Shown here: piece after piece, positions 51,042-60,072 of the stretch
How the letters are laid out: each line of letters opens with the position of its first letter
How positions within the stretch are numbered: position 1 is the first letter of the stretch
Assembly: GCA_937902395.1 (NCBI GenBank)
Contig: CALGTV010000019.1
Span: forward strand, 1 to 64,000
Source of the DNA: an uncultured Ruminococcus sp.
GTDB lineage: Bacteria; Bacillota; Clostridia; Oscillospirales; Ruminococcaceae
DNA length: 64,000 nucleotides
Reading direction: 5' to 3'
The notes under the pieces: model-generated
Databases searched by the model: none
What the model saw: only the letters and a program-made list of their open reading frames with translations
Told to the model about the DNA's origin: nothing
Made by a program: the position numbers and the translations under genes

Positions 51042-51881
51042 TTACTCTACCCCCTTGAAAAGATTGCATGTATTCTCGTGAGCCTTACGCTCAAAAGTCC
51101 TGTAGCTTGCACTGCGCGCCATAGCCTCGTCAAAGTCTATGAGATGACCGTCGAATTCAGGGCCGTCAACACAGGCAAATTTAGTCTCTCCGCCTACAGT
51201 AAGACGACAGCCGCCGCACATTCCAGTGCCGTCAATCATTATGGGATTCATTGAAGCAACTGTGGGGACGTTATATTCCTTAGTAAGCTGACAAATGAAT
51301 TTCATCATAATGAGAGGGCCGATTGTTATAACTCTGTCGTATTTCTCGCCGCTTTCGATAAGCTTTTTCAGAGCGTCGGTAACAAGTCCCTTTTCGCCAG
51401 CAGAGCCGTCATCTGACATAATCACAAGCTTAGACGAAGCCGCAGTGAATTCATCTTCGAGAATTACAAGCTCTTTATTTCTGAAACCTGCAATTACATG
51501 AACCTCAACGCCCATTTCGTGAAGCTTCTTTGCCACGGGATAAGCGATAGCACAGCCAACGCCTCCGCCTACAACGGCAACCTTTTTCAGACCTTCTGTT
51601 TCCGTAGCCTTACCGAGAGGGCCTACGAAATCGCAGAGACAATCACCCACGTTCATACTGTTCAGCTTTTCGGTTGTAGAGCCGACAATCTGGAATATTA
51701 TAGTAACCGAGCCTTTTTCACGATCGAAATCCGCTATAGTAAGTGGAATACGCTCTCCCTCGCTGTCAGTACGGAGAATAATAAACTGCCCAGGCTCTGC
51801 TTTTTTTGCAACTCTGGGAGCGTTTATCTTCATCATAGAGACAAAGGGATTAAGACTTTTCTTTTCGAGAATTTCAAACAT
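51042..51881 (-). CDS. NfnA-type ferredoxin:NADP+ reductase subunit (PyrK-like)
   Basis: A 279-residue protein with an FAD-binding beta-barrel (PGQFIILRT near residue 31, RIPLTIAD), an NAD(P) domain starting VAVVGGGVGCAIAYPVA, and a C-terminal [2Fe-2S] motif CGGCRLTVGGETKFACVDGP. It would oxidise NADH and ferredoxin in the Nfn complex with the next gene. The family includes dihydroorotate dehydrogenase electron-transfer subunits, but no pyrD is near. Confidence 0.88.
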   Translation of the reverse strand: MFEILEKKSLNPFVSMMKINAPRVAKKAEPGQFIILRTDSEGERIPLTIADFDREKGSVTIIFQIVGSTTEKLNSMNVGDCLCDFVGPLGKATETEGLKKVAVVGGGVGCAIAYPVAKKLHEMGVEVHVIAGFRNKELVILEDEFTAASSKLVIMSDDGSAGEKGLVTDALKKLIESGEKYDRVITIGPLIMMKFICQLTKEYNVPTVASMNPIMIDGTGMCGGCRLTVGGETKFACVDGPEFDGHLIDFDEAMARSASYRTFERKAHENTCNLFKGVE

Positions 51882-51938
51882 ATCTCATACCATCCATTGC
51901 TTAAATTGTCATATCATCATCGCCATTGATGTGATATA

Positions 51939-51964
51939 TTGTAGGAACGGATATTTTCCGCCCT
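51939..51964. repeat. GGCGGATA-family palindrome
   Basis: A diverged copy, GTAGGAACGGATATTTTCCG, of the palindrome seen at 46422 and 58553, in the gap between nfnA and the acetyltransferase gene. Confidence 0.5.
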
Positions 51965-51969
51965 ATGAT

Positions 51970-52539
51970 TTACATTTTATCCTTTTCTGTTATAGGTCGG
52001 ATAACCTTGCAGGGATTACCGGCGGCAACTACTCCTGAGGGAATATCCTTTGTAACGACTGAACCGCCGCCGATAACAGTATTATCACCGATAGTAACTC
52101 CGGGCATAACACAGACATTGCCGCCAATCCAGACATTACTGCCGATTTTTATGGGCTTTGCATATTCAAGTCCGCTGTTGCGCTGTTCAGCGTCAATGGG
52201 ATGACCTGCTGTGTAAAATCCGCAGTTTGGCCCGATATACACATTGTCGCCGAAAATAACGTCTGCACAGTCGAGGATTACGAGGTTGTGGTTTGAGTAG
52301 AAATTATCTCCGATAACGATATTATAGCCGTAATCGCAGAAAAAGTTTGCCTCAATCCAAGTGTTCTCGCCTCTTAATGCAAGAAGCCTGTCAAGTATTC
52401 TTTCTTTCTTTTGGTAGTCGTTGTAGGTGATAGCATTGTACTCCATACAGAGCTTTTTTGCAGTTACTCTTTCCGCCATAAGCTCCTTATCATTACCGAA
52501 GTAAAGCTCGCCTGCTTGTTGTTTTTCCTTTTCAGTCAT
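51970..52539 (-). CDS. Maa/LacA-type sugar O-acetyltransferase
   Basis: A 189-residue hexapeptide-repeat acetyltransferase that uses acetyl-CoA. The N-terminal Mac domain (ELYFGNDKELMAERVTA) and the left-handed beta-helix with ITIGDNTVIGGGSVV-type repeats are clear; the catalytic His is in GFYTAGHPID. Substrate probably maltose, galactoside or a related sugar. GGAGG precedes the ATG. Confidence 0.92.
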   Translation of the reverse strand: MTEKEKQQAGELYFGNDKELMAERVTAKKLCMEYNAITYNDYQKKERILDRLLALRGENTWIEANFFCDYGYNIVIGDNFYSNHNLVILDCADVIFGDNVYIGPNCGFYTAGHPIDAEQRNSGLEYAKPIKIGSNVWIGGNVCVMPGVTIGDNTVIGGGSVVTKDIPSGVVAAGNPCKVIRPITEKDKM

Positions 52540-52636
52540 TTTAAACCCTCCTTGTTTTTAATTATGAATTATGAATTAAGAATTAAGAATTTCAGTCTTA
52601 ATCCCTAATTTATTGCGTTGATTTTGCTGACTGGCA

Positions 52637-53542
52637 TTAACCTAATAAGATGTCATAATTGCTGATAAAAACAGCAACGCCTATAAAGATAGTCATCATG
52701 ATTATCAAAGTCAGAACAGGTATTGTTTTTAATATCTGTCGAACATCGCTTTTATACCGCTTTTCGTCATAAAACTCCTGCGGATTTTCGGGATTTATGA
52801 GAATTTCACGGCTTTCGCCCTCCTCAGTTTTTGTTATGCCATAGTAATTATCGCACAGAGTATATTTAGTGCCGTAATAATTAAGCTCATATACGGGGCA
52901 GAATAGCATAGCAATAATTCTTGTATAATAACTTGTTTTGGAATTTAACCCACTGCCTCTGCGTTTTACCAAAAGAATACAGCGTGGAATTACCTCGATG
53001 TTTTCTTTTATCAGGTCATCTCTGTTTCTTTCATTTGGATTAATACATATTGCAGTTGCTTTTTCAGTACAAACTTTTTTCAGATGCCTTATCTTACGCA
53101 ATAAGCGGATTAACGGAATTGAATTTGTAATTGTCGAAGATAGTAAAGAAAGGGCAATAGTACCCGGAATGACAGAAAACAGCATCATTGGATTGCCGCA
53201 GAAGGTTGCAATAGCCGAAACTATAAAAAGAATAGGTGATGTAACAGCAAAAATCGGTTCTTTTTTAAAGCTTATAGCAGAAATAATAAATCCGATAAAA
53301 ATAAATACGATTCCAAACAAAGTCAGTGGTTCAAAGAGAAGTTTTCCGAGCAGCGAGAAACCTATCAATGCAAAGAACAGAATCAGCACTACATTTGAAA
53401 CAAGCTTGTTGTGTTTTTCTATTTTTTCTTTTTCGTATTCAGCGGCAAAGTCGTATGGTGCTTCCTGTTCCAGCCTTTTTTCTTCCTCATATTGTTTCAG
53501 CAAAGCCTCGTATTCGGCTCTGTAATTTCTTTCTTCTTTCAT
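52637..53542 (-). CDS. Tandem paralogous membrane protein 3 of 3
   Basis: A 301-residue protein: a charged N-terminal helix (MKEERNYRAEYEALLKQYEE), three or four transmembrane segments at about 48-150, a soluble domain with RLLRKIRHLKKVCTEKATA and ESREILINPENPQEFYDEK, and a last hydrophobic segment at about 275-295. The soluble part recalls DUF3592-like proteins, but I am not sure. Its first 20 codons and leader are identical to the next gene upstream (80 bases, 53481-53560). Function unknown. Confidence 0.7.
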   Translation of the reverse strand: MKEERNYRAEYEALLKQYEEEKRLEQEAPYDFAAEYEKEKIEKHNKLVSNVVLILFFALIGFSLLGKLLFEPLTLFGIVFIFIGFIISAISFKKEPIFAVTSPILFIVSAIATFCGNPMMLFSVIPGTIALSLLSSTITNSIPLIRLLRKIRHLKKVCTEKATAICINPNERNRDDLIKENIEVIPRCILLVKRRGSGLNSKTSYYTRIIAMLFCPVYELNYYGTKYTLCDNYYGITKTEEGESREILINPENPQEFYDEKRYKSDVRQILKTIPVLTLIIMMTIFIGVAVFISNYDILLG

Positions 53543-53560
53543 TTTTTTCCCCTTTTAAAT
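53481..53560 (-). repeat. 80-bp duplicate covering gene starts of two paralogs
   Basis: Identical over 80 bases to 54525-54604; it covers the leader, the AAAAGGGG ribosome binding site and the first 20-odd codons of both membrane protein genes, although the following codons differ. Confidence 0.85.
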
Positions 53561-53602
53561 TCTTATATCATATTTAGACCAATCAATTCAGTCGTTAAAA
53601 AA

Positions 53603-54586
53603 TTAATCCAATAACAAATCATAGTTTGTAACCAAAAAGACTGTAAGAGATATTAGAAACGCCAGTAAAATAATCATATAAACAATTGAAGTCGTCTTGA
53701 ATATTTCTTTAGCGTCGCTTTTATACCGCTTTTCATCGTAGAACTCTTGCGGATTCTTTGGATTAATTAAGATTTCACGGCTTTCGCCCTCCTCAGTACC
53801 TATTATACCATAGTAATTATCGCACAGGATATATTTTGTGCCATTATAATCCAATTCATATACAGGGCTGAAAAGATGGTAGATTTTTTCCGATTTAGTC
53901 TGGTATGCCCTGTCAACACGTCTTTTTACAAGAACATAACGGGGAATAACTTCTATATTTTCCTCTTGTAAAGTATATATGTCTTTTTTGTTAGCATCAA
54001 CACAGGCAGCAGTAACTTTTTCTGTGCAGACCTGCTTCAAAGGCTTCATTTTCCGCAGTAAACGGACTAAAGGAATTATTTTTTCTATTGTTGTAGATAA
54101 AATAGCAGCTATACATATACTTGGTGCCGAAATGAAAAAAACTATTGCATTTTTAGCAATAACAGCTATTCCTGAAATTATGAGCGGAATAGATACCACA
54201 ATAGTATTAACAGGTTTTTTTAAATAGCAAAGTGCAAGAATTGAAAAAACAAGCAATACCCCAAGCACAATGAAAATAATATCTGCTGCCGTTTTATTAA
54301 ACAAATCTGAAATGAATATGAAAATACCCGTTAATAAAATCAAAACAGTGGCAATGCTAACAATGATAGAATTGAGCTTTTTCTCTCTTTCAGTGAGATA
54401 TTTCATTTGTACTTCTCTTTCTGCTTTATTCCAATCCTCCCGTTTCAGATGCTTTGGTAACTTTTCTAAATCATCTACATCAATATCAGTAGATAATCTG
54501 TTCAGTTCTTCCTCTCGCTTTTTATCTTCCTCATATTGTTTCAGCAAAGCCTCGTATTCGGCTCTGTAATTTCTTTCTTCTTTCAT
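53603..54586 (-). CDS. Tandem paralogous membrane protein 2 of 3
   Basis: A 327-residue member of the same family. After the shared N-terminus it has an extra charged stretch (about 25-65) before the transmembrane segments (about 75-165), then LLRKMKPLKQVCTEKVTA, GESREILINPKNPQEFYDEK and a C-terminal membrane helix. The body differs clearly from its neighbours, so the identical start region probably comes from recent gene conversion or unequal crossover. Function unknown. Confidence 0.7.
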   Translation of the reverse strand: MKEERNYRAEYEALLKQYEEDKKREEELNRLSTDIDVDDLEKLPKHLKREDWNKAEREVQMKYLTEREKKLNSIIVSIATVLILLTGIFIFISDLFNKTAADIIFIVLGVLLVFSILALCYLKKPVNTIVVSIPLIISGIAVIAKNAIVFFISAPSICIAAILSTTIEKIIPLVRLLRKMKPLKQVCTEKVTAACVDANKKDIYTLQEENIEVIPRYVLVKRRVDRAYQTKSEKIYHLFSPVYELDYNGTKYILCDNYYGIIGTEEGESREILINPKNPQEFYDEKRYKSDAKEIFKTTSIVYMIILLAFLISLTVFLVTNYDLLLD

Positions 54587-54604
54587 TTTTTTCCCCTTTT
54601 AAAT
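54525..54604 (-). repeat. 80-bp duplicate, second copy
   Basis: Partner of 53481-53560; see there. Identity ends abruptly on both sides. Confidence 0.85.
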
Positions 54605-54642
54605 CAATATATCATTTTTTGTGTAGGGACTACCCAATACAG

Positions 54643-55521
54643 TTATCCCAATAAATCGTGATAATTACCGATAAGTACGGCAGAAGCAAAAATCAGAAGA
54701 ACAATTCCGACTATTGTAGGAATAATATGTAATGTTCTGAATATCTGCCTTGCATCGCTTTTATAACGCTTTTCGTCATAAAATTCCTGCGGATTTTCAG
54801 GATTTATGAGGATTTCTCGGCTTTCGCCTTCCTCAGTTTTGCTTATACTGTAGTAATCGTCGCGCAGTGTATATATCATACCGCCGAAATCAAATTTATA
54901 TATAGGGCAGAATAGTGTGCAAACTGTTTGTGTACTTATACGCCGTCCATATCTTCTGCATTCTGTTACTACAACATAATGGGGAATAACTTCTATATTT
55001 TCCACATTTAAATCAAGTCTGTTTTTTTCGTTGGCATTGATACATACAGCAGTTACCTTTTCTGTGCAGACCTGTTTCAAAGGCTTCATTTTCCGCAGTA
55101 AGCGGATTAACGGTTTTGAATTTTCTATTGATTCAAAGAGCATACCCAAAACGAATATACTTGGAAAGAGCAGAAATACTTCTATTCCATTTCCCCTTAA
55201 AATTGAAATTCCCGAAGCTGCGAGCAGAAATGAATATGTAACAGCAGAAACACGATTCTGATAAAAACCGAGAAGCAGAACAATTATTCCCAAAAAAATA
55301 AATATAATTCCTGCTACACTTTTGTCATCAAAAAACATACCACCGAAGAAAAACGTAATTATCATTAAAATGAACAAAATGAGCGTTATAATTATAATGA
55401 TATTGCCACGCTTTATTCTTTTTTGTCCCTCGGGAGTATTTTCTTCCCGTTCTATTCTCTGTGCTTGCTGTTTTATCAGTTCTAATTCCTTTGCATAATC
55501 CTCAGCATTTTTTTTATTCAT
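54643..55521 (-). CDS. Tandem paralogous membrane protein 1 of 3
   Basis: A 292-residue protein with the same layout: charged N-terminus (different from the other two), four transmembrane segments at about 42-140, MKPLKQVCTEKVTAVC, ESREILINPENPQEFYDEK and a final membrane helix. The ATG at 55521 has AAAAGGGG upstream. It is the first of the three in the direction of transcription. Function unknown. Confidence 0.7.
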   Translation of the reverse strand: MNKKNAEDYAKELELIKQQAQRIEREENTPEGQKRIKRGNIIIIITLILFILMIITFFFGGMFFDDKSVAGIIFIFLGIIVLLLGFYQNRVSAVTYSFLLAASGISILRGNGIEVFLLFPSIFVLGMLFESIENSKPLIRLLRKMKPLKQVCTEKVTAVCINANEKNRLDLNVENIEVIPHYVVVTECRRYGRRISTQTVCTLFCPIYKFDFGGMIYTLRDDYYSISKTEEGESREILINPENPQEFYDEKRYKSDARQIFRTLHIIPTIVGIVLLIFASAVLIGNYHDLLG

Positions 55522-55556
55522 TTTAACCCCTTTTATCATAATAATTAAGAATTATG

Positions 55557-55615
55557 AATTAAGAATGCAGAATTGCAATATAAAATTCTTAATTCTTAAT
55601 TCTGCATTCTTAATT
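55557..55615. repeat. Perfect 18-bp inverted repeat between ddl and the paralog cluster
   Basis: Arms at 55557-55574 and 55598-55615 (AATTAAGAATGCAGAATT and its complement) with a 23-base loop. Similar ATTAAGAATT sequence occurs at about 52565-52592. It may act as a terminator or be a small repeat element. Confidence 0.65.
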
Positions 55616-55621
55616 AGATAA

Positions 55622-56809
55622 TCAGCATTTGCTTCCCTTAGCACCAAAATTGCCGCCCATGGAGAGAATATTGCTGTCAAAAGTATAGTTTATCTTGCCT
55701 GCCTGTCTGTGACGCTTTAATGCAAGCTGAATCATTCTTTCAAGAAGTTCGGGATATTTAACGCCCTTTGGCTCCCAGAGATAGAATGCAAGTGAGCCTG
55801 GGATTGTGTTGATTTCGTTGATGTAAATTTTATCTGTTGCCATATCAATCATAAAGTCGATACGTGTAACACCATTACAGCCAAGACAGCGGAATGCGTC
55901 AACTGCAAGTCTGCGGATAGTTTCCTCCTGTTCGGGAGAAATATCAGCAGGAATCTTTCTTTTCAGCGATGCCATACCCTTGCTTCCGCCTGATTTACCG
56001 CCGCCGACATATTTCTGCTCAAAGCTGAGGATATCCTCATCGCTTGCCTGAACAGGTTCTTCACATACGGAAGCCTCTGCGGATTCGCTGTCGCCGAGAA
56101 CAGAGCAGTTAATTTCTTTAAGCTGAACAACAGCAGGCTCAACAAGAATTCTGTCGGAGAATGCAAAAGCGTCCTCCATAGACTTGATAAGTCCGCTTCT
56201 GTCCTTAGCCTTTGAAATTCCAACGCTTGAACCGAGGTTGATAGGCTTTACAATTACAGGGTAGCCGAATTTCTTTTCAACTTCGTCAGCACATTCCTCA
56301 ATGCGGTCAAGGTCAAATGCTGCAAATCGGCAGCAGTCGAGAACAGGGAATCCAGCCTCTTTGAGTAAAATTTTCATAACATACTTATCCATACCAACTG
56401 CTGACGCAAGAACGTCACAGCCTACATATGGCAGGTCGAGAGTCTGCAAATAGCCCTGCAATGCGCCGTCCTCCACGTTTGTACCGTGTACAATGGGGAA
56501 TGCAATGTCAATATCGGAAATTAAATTTGAACCGAATTTTTTCATCTTCTGGCGGATAAGCTGAACTTTTCCCTCGCTGCGTACAAATACGCACTCTGTA
56601 CACTCTTTTAAAAGTGCAGGGATATCCTTATAGTTATTGATGTCCATAAGCTTTTCGCCTGTGTAGAATTCGCTCTTTTTTGTCATATAAACGGGAACTA
56701 TGTTGTATTTTTCCTTGTTCATGCTTGCCATAGCCTGAACTGCGGAAATTACGGAAACCTCGTGTTCTACGCTTCTGCCTCCGAAAAGGACTGCAAGATT
56801 AATTTTCAT
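55622..56809 (-). CDS. ddl: D-alanine-D-alanine ligase
   Basis: A 395-residue ATP-grasp ligase that makes D-Ala-D-Ala for peptidoglycan. VLFGGRSVEHEVSVISA is the N-terminal signature, with NLGSSVGISKA for the ATP-binding region and NEINTIPGSLAFYLWE for the metal and oxyanion site. The omega-loop region (about 265-290) is longer than usual and rich in Gly, Lys and Ser, unlike in VanA or VanC types, so dipeptide specificity should be checked rather than assumed. GGAG precedes the ATG at 56809. It overlaps the MurF-like gene by 4 bases if the longer frame is used; with this start there is a 32-base gap. Confidence 0.9.
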   Translation of the reverse strand: MKINLAVLFGGRSVEHEVSVISAVQAMASMNKEKYNIVPVYMTKKSEFYTGEKLMDINNYKDIPALLKECTECVFVRSEGKVQLIRQKMKKFGSNLISDIDIAFPIVHGTNVEDGALQGYLQTLDLPYVGCDVLASAVGMDKYVMKILLKEAGFPVLDCCRFAAFDLDRIEECADEVEKKFGYPVIVKPINLGSSVGISKAKDRSGLIKSMEDAFAFSDRILVEPAVVQLKEINCSVLGDSESAEASVCEEPVQASDEDILSFEQKYVGGGKSGGSKGMASLKRKIPADISPEQEETIRRLAVDAFRCLGCNGVTRIDFMIDMATDKIYINEINTIPGSLAFYLWEPKGVKYPELLERMIQLALKRHRQAGKINYTFDSNILSMGGNFGAKGSKC

Positions 56810-56841
56810 ATGTGTTATCTCCTTTTTTCTTTTGGATTTTA

Positions 56842-58530
56842 TCAATAGTTATCAGGCAAGTCGTTTTCAAGAAGAACGATTTTTTTCTTGTCTGTAGTGT
56901 AAGCGTTTACTTTTGCAAGGGCGTCATTGAGGGAGTCGGCTACATAAACCTTTGACATATCATAGCCGCTGTCCTTAATGCCGTTGTAAATTGGCTCTGT
57001 CTGCTTTTTGCCTACGAGGACGATATAATCGCAGGCTTTTGAAGCCTCCTGTCCGAATTCGTAGTTCAACTCATCCTGCTTTGCGCCAAGTTCAACCATA
57101 CCTGGGGTAACGAGGATTCGGCAGGCATCGAATAATCCGAGAACAGCAAGTGCCGCACGGCATCCGCTGGGGTTTGAATTGTATGCGTCGTCAATAAATG
57201 TCACGCCGTTGCCCTTGTCAAGAAGCTGTAAACGGTGAGGAACTGCGGCAATACGCTTAACGGGGAGTACAAGCTTTTCCATTGGAATTCCCGTATCTGC
57301 GGCATATGCAATTGCACCGAGAAGATTCTGAACATTATGCTCACCAAGAAGCTTTGTGCTGTATCGGCAAGATTTTCCGTCGGGAGCAGTAACAGTAAAT
57401 TCTGTGCCTCTGTCGGAAACAGAAACATCTGTGGCTCTCCAGTCATTGCCCTCCTGCAAGCCGTATGTGATAGCGTTGGGATAATCGGGAGCTTTTTTGC
57501 GGATAAGCTCGTTATCGCCGTTGAGATAAACTTTGCCGAGAGCAGAAATGCTGTCTGCAAGTTCAAATTTAGTATTTACAACATTTTCAATTGAGCCGAA
57601 AGTTTCAAGGTGCTGAGGGCCTACGGAAGTAATAATGCCGTCGTGGGGATTGGCAATTCCGCAAAGTTCCTTGATTTCGTGAACTCGTCTTGCGCCCATT
57701 TCGCAGATAAAATACTGATGTGTAGGTTTTAAGTCACGGCGGATTGTAATAGTAACACCCATGGGAGTATTAAAGCTTTCAGGAGTTTTCAGCGTTTCAT
57801 ACTGTGAGCTGAGAAGCTCGCTGAGGTAAAATTTCATAGAAGTCTTGCCGTAGCTTCCTGTGATACCGACTTTGTGCAAATCGGGGCAGGAGGCAAGAAT
57901 TTTCTTAGCGTCGTTGATATACCAGTTCTGCACCGCCTTTTCAACAGGCTTATTGATAAGGTTTGAAAGGGGTACAAGAATTGGTGTGAGGTAGAGTGCA
58001 AGATTTATGCAATAGAATGGCAGGTTGTGGTAGAAATACTTCTTTTCGGATTTCAGACCGTCAGAAAGAACCGTATAATCAAAAGTTGTAGAGAAAAATC
58101 CAAATGCGAAAATCAGAGCAACAAGAATGAAAAATGTTGTCATCATACGCTTTACACGGGCAGTATATACCAGCGGCTTTTTGAATTTCTTTCCGGGCTT
58201 ATTGGCAATTATAAAGCAGATATTGATAATTGCCATAACGCAGAGAATTATTTTAGTCAGGTTGCCTGTATAAGAATTGTACACATGGTCGTATTGCTGT
58301 AACGTCTTCACAACATGGCTGTGAATAACAGGTCGGAAGCAGATAAGCGAAAACGAAAGAATCAGCATAATGATATGGGGGATATATCTCTTGAAATTCT
58401 TCTTCATCCACCATGAATGTTCGGGAGTTTTATAACCGTTAAGCTGTAACATGTGGAACTCACGGAGTCCCATAAAAATTATTGCAATAAGTGCAATAAC
58501 TGCATATATGCAGTAAATAGCAATATTCAT
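56842..58530 (-). CDS. Membrane-anchored Mur ligase (MurF-like)
   Basis: A 562-residue ligase. The first 200 residues contain about five transmembrane segments (near 5-20, 50-70, 92-112, 130-150 and 175-200), then a Mur ligase core with ATP-binding GITGSYGKTSMK, the QHLETFGSIENV metal-binding block, and VTFIDDAYNSNP. Because ddl follows directly, it most likely joins D-Ala-D-Ala to the UDP-MurNAc-tripeptide. Typical MurF is soluble and about 450 residues, so the membrane part is unusual. Confidence 0.85.
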   Translation of the reverse strand: MNIAIYCIYAVIALIAIIFMGLREFHMLQLNGYKTPEHSWWMKKNFKRYIPHIIMLILSFSLICFRPVIHSHVVKTLQQYDHVYNSYTGNLTKIILCVMAIINICFIIANKPGKKFKKPLVYTARVKRMMTTFFILVALIFAFGFFSTTFDYTVLSDGLKSEKKYFYHNLPFYCINLALYLTPILVPLSNLINKPVEKAVQNWYINDAKKILASCPDLHKVGITGSYGKTSMKFYLSELLSSQYETLKTPESFNTPMGVTITIRRDLKPTHQYFICEMGARRVHEIKELCGIANPHDGIITSVGPQHLETFGSIENVVNTKFELADSISALGKVYLNGDNELIRKKAPDYPNAITYGLQEGNDWRATDVSVSDRGTEFTVTAPDGKSCRYSTKLLGEHNVQNLLGAIAYAADTGIPMEKLVLPVKRIAAVPHRLQLLDKGNGVTFIDDAYNSNPSGCRAALAVLGLFDACRILVTPGMVELGAKQDELNYEFGQEASKACDYIVLVGKKQTEPIYNGIKDSGYDMSKVYVADSLNDALAKVNAYTTDKKKIVLLENDLPDNY

Positions 58531-58552
58531 CTGTATCTCCTAATTTATAATT

Positions 58553-58575
58553 TGTAGGGGCGGATATTATCCGCC
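58553..58575. repeat. GGCGGATA-family palindrome
   Basis: Contains GTAGGGGCGGATATTATCC and the matching half, just past the hydrolase stop codon. It could serve as a terminator-like hairpin. Confidence 0.55.
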
Positions 58576-58581
58576 TTATTA

Positions 58582-59355
58582 TTATTCCTCAATTTTCATA
58601 AAAGAACACATAACACGGTTGAAAGTGTACTGCTGTTCAAGGAATGAGTAATGTCCTGCATTTTCGAGCTTTACAAGACCTGCATCGGGGATAAGCTTCT
58701 CCATTTTTTCACCGTCGGAAAGGGGAGTTGCCGTGTCATTTACGCCCCATACAAGCAAAGTCGAGCATTTGATATTAGGCAGCAACGGCTCTAAATCCTC
58801 ATTTACAGTCTTTACAAGCACTTGACGCATAAGGGGAGATGCCGCTACATAGTCCGCACTGCCATACTTCACACGGAGCTTTTCAAGAGCTTCGGGAGCG
58901 ATTTTCTGCATAATTCCCGTAGAAAGAATTGTTCTGCAAAATTTATACCAGCGTGTGCGGAAGCTTTTCTTGTTGGATTTAGGCGAAAGTATACCTGCGC
59001 TGTCAACAAGTATAACCTTGCTTATCTCAAAGGGAAGATTCTCACGGCTGTTGAGTTTTATAATAACTCTGCCGCCGAAGGAATGACCTAAAAGCATAAC
59101 CTTATCTGTATTATATGCTTTGAGGAATTCAATTACAAAATTAGCGTAATCGTCAACGCACCATGCGCTTGGCGGTTCTTGGCTCTCGCCAAAGCCGGGC
59201 ATATCCATAGCCACAACCTTATATTTTTTTGAAAGCAAATCAATGAGATTGGCGAAAAGCTTTATATTGCTTCCCCAGCCGTGGAGCAGGACAATGAGTT
59301 CACCCTCGCCTTTTTCCTCATAATTTATATTTATACCGTTAATCGTTCTGTTCAT
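58582..59355 (-). CDS. Alpha/beta hydrolase
   Basis: A 257-residue alpha/beta-hydrolase fold protein. The oxyanion strand is VLLHGWGSN-like (LIVLLHGWGSN), the nucleophile elbow GHSFGG has its Ser near residue 93, the acid is in VWGVNDTATP, and the catalytic His in NAGHYSFLEQ. All catalytic residues are present. The substrate is unknown. It is upstream of the MurF-like and ddl genes in the same direction with a 51-base gap, so it may share their transcript. Confidence 0.9.
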   Translation of the reverse strand: MNRTINGININYEEKGEGELIVLLHGWGSNIKLFANLIDLLSKKYKVVAMDMPGFGESQEPPSAWCVDDYANFVIEFLKAYNTDKVMLLGHSFGGRVIIKLNSRENLPFEISKVILVDSAGILSPKSNKKSFRTRWYKFCRTILSTGIMQKIAPEALEKLRVKYGSADYVAASPLMRQVLVKTVNEDLEPLLPNIKCSTLLVWGVNDTATPLSDGEKMEKLIPDAGLVKLENAGHYSFLEQQYTFNRVMCSFMKIEE

Positions 59356-59483
59356 CTGTATATCTCCATTTACTACACTTGGATTTCTTATTAATATAAT
59401 TATACGTATACATTATCTATTATATCACGGAGAATTATGATTGTCAATTGATTTGGCTGATTTTTCGCTATATATACAAAAAA

Positions 59484-59515
59484 TCCGCACAAAGTCGAAT
59501 TGTACTTTGTGCGGA
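59484..59515 (-). terminator. Terminator of the XRE regulator/membrane protein genes
   Basis: A perfect 12-bp inverted repeat (59484-59495 with 59504-59515) followed on the minus strand by TTTTTT, 25 bases past the stop at 59540. Confidence 0.92.
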
Positions 59516-59539
59516 GAAATTATTTGGTTTCAATGATTG

Positions 59540-60040
59540 TTATTCATCATCGTCAGCCTCATACTGCGCCATAAGCTTATTGTATTTTTTTGAAATATAT
59601 TCAGCGTAGATAAATTCAATAATAAAGCTTACTATAAAGAGTATTACAAACTGAGAGACAATATCAGGGATATTCATATTTTTTCCAACAACAATATCCA
59701 TGACGCAAAAAATTACAGCGAAGATTAAAGATTCAAGACAACTGTAACCAACGCGGTTGAGCCTGCCCTTTGCGGTCATTTCAGTGCTTATGGTTTTTCC
59801 GCCGATAGTCTTAGGGAGTTCGAGGCTATCCTTTTTATTTTTAATAATCGCAATTGTAATACCCATAATAATAAGCTGGATTGTACCAATTCCTGCAATT
59901 ATCATATTATCTTTTAAAAATCCAAAAATTAAAAGAATTATATCGCACAGCATTGACACAACAGCCGCACCTGCAAGAGCCTTATCGTTATTCTGAATTT
60001 CACGTTCATCCTGAATAAATGTATTTGTATTGTTTTTCAT
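59540..60040 (-). CDS. Four-helix membrane protein (DUF6773-like)
   Basis: A 166-residue integral membrane protein with the start pattern TFIQDEREIQN, four transmembrane segments (about 25-45, 48-68, 100-120, 130-150) and a charged C-terminus. It resembles DUF6773 proteins, which are often next to small XRE regulators. GGAGG precedes the ATG at 60040. It follows the regulator gene by 32 bases and shares its promoter. Role unknown. Confidence 0.7.
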   Translation of the reverse strand: MKNNTNTFIQDEREIQNNDKALAGAAVVSMLCDIILLIFGFLKDNMIIAGIGTIQLIIMGITIAIIKNKKDSLELPKTIGGKTISTEMTAKGRLNRVGYSCLESLIFAVIFCVMDIVVGKNMNIPDIVSQFVILFIVSFIIEFIYAEYISKKYNKLMAQYEADDDE

Positions 60041-60072
60041 AATAAAATCCTCCAATAATAAATTTGCTTAGC

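Noticed and set aside
52560..52620. ATTAAGAATT-rich stretch as a possible replication or integration site
   Set aside because: Only short AT-rich direct repeats; nothing beyond simple sequence can be shown.
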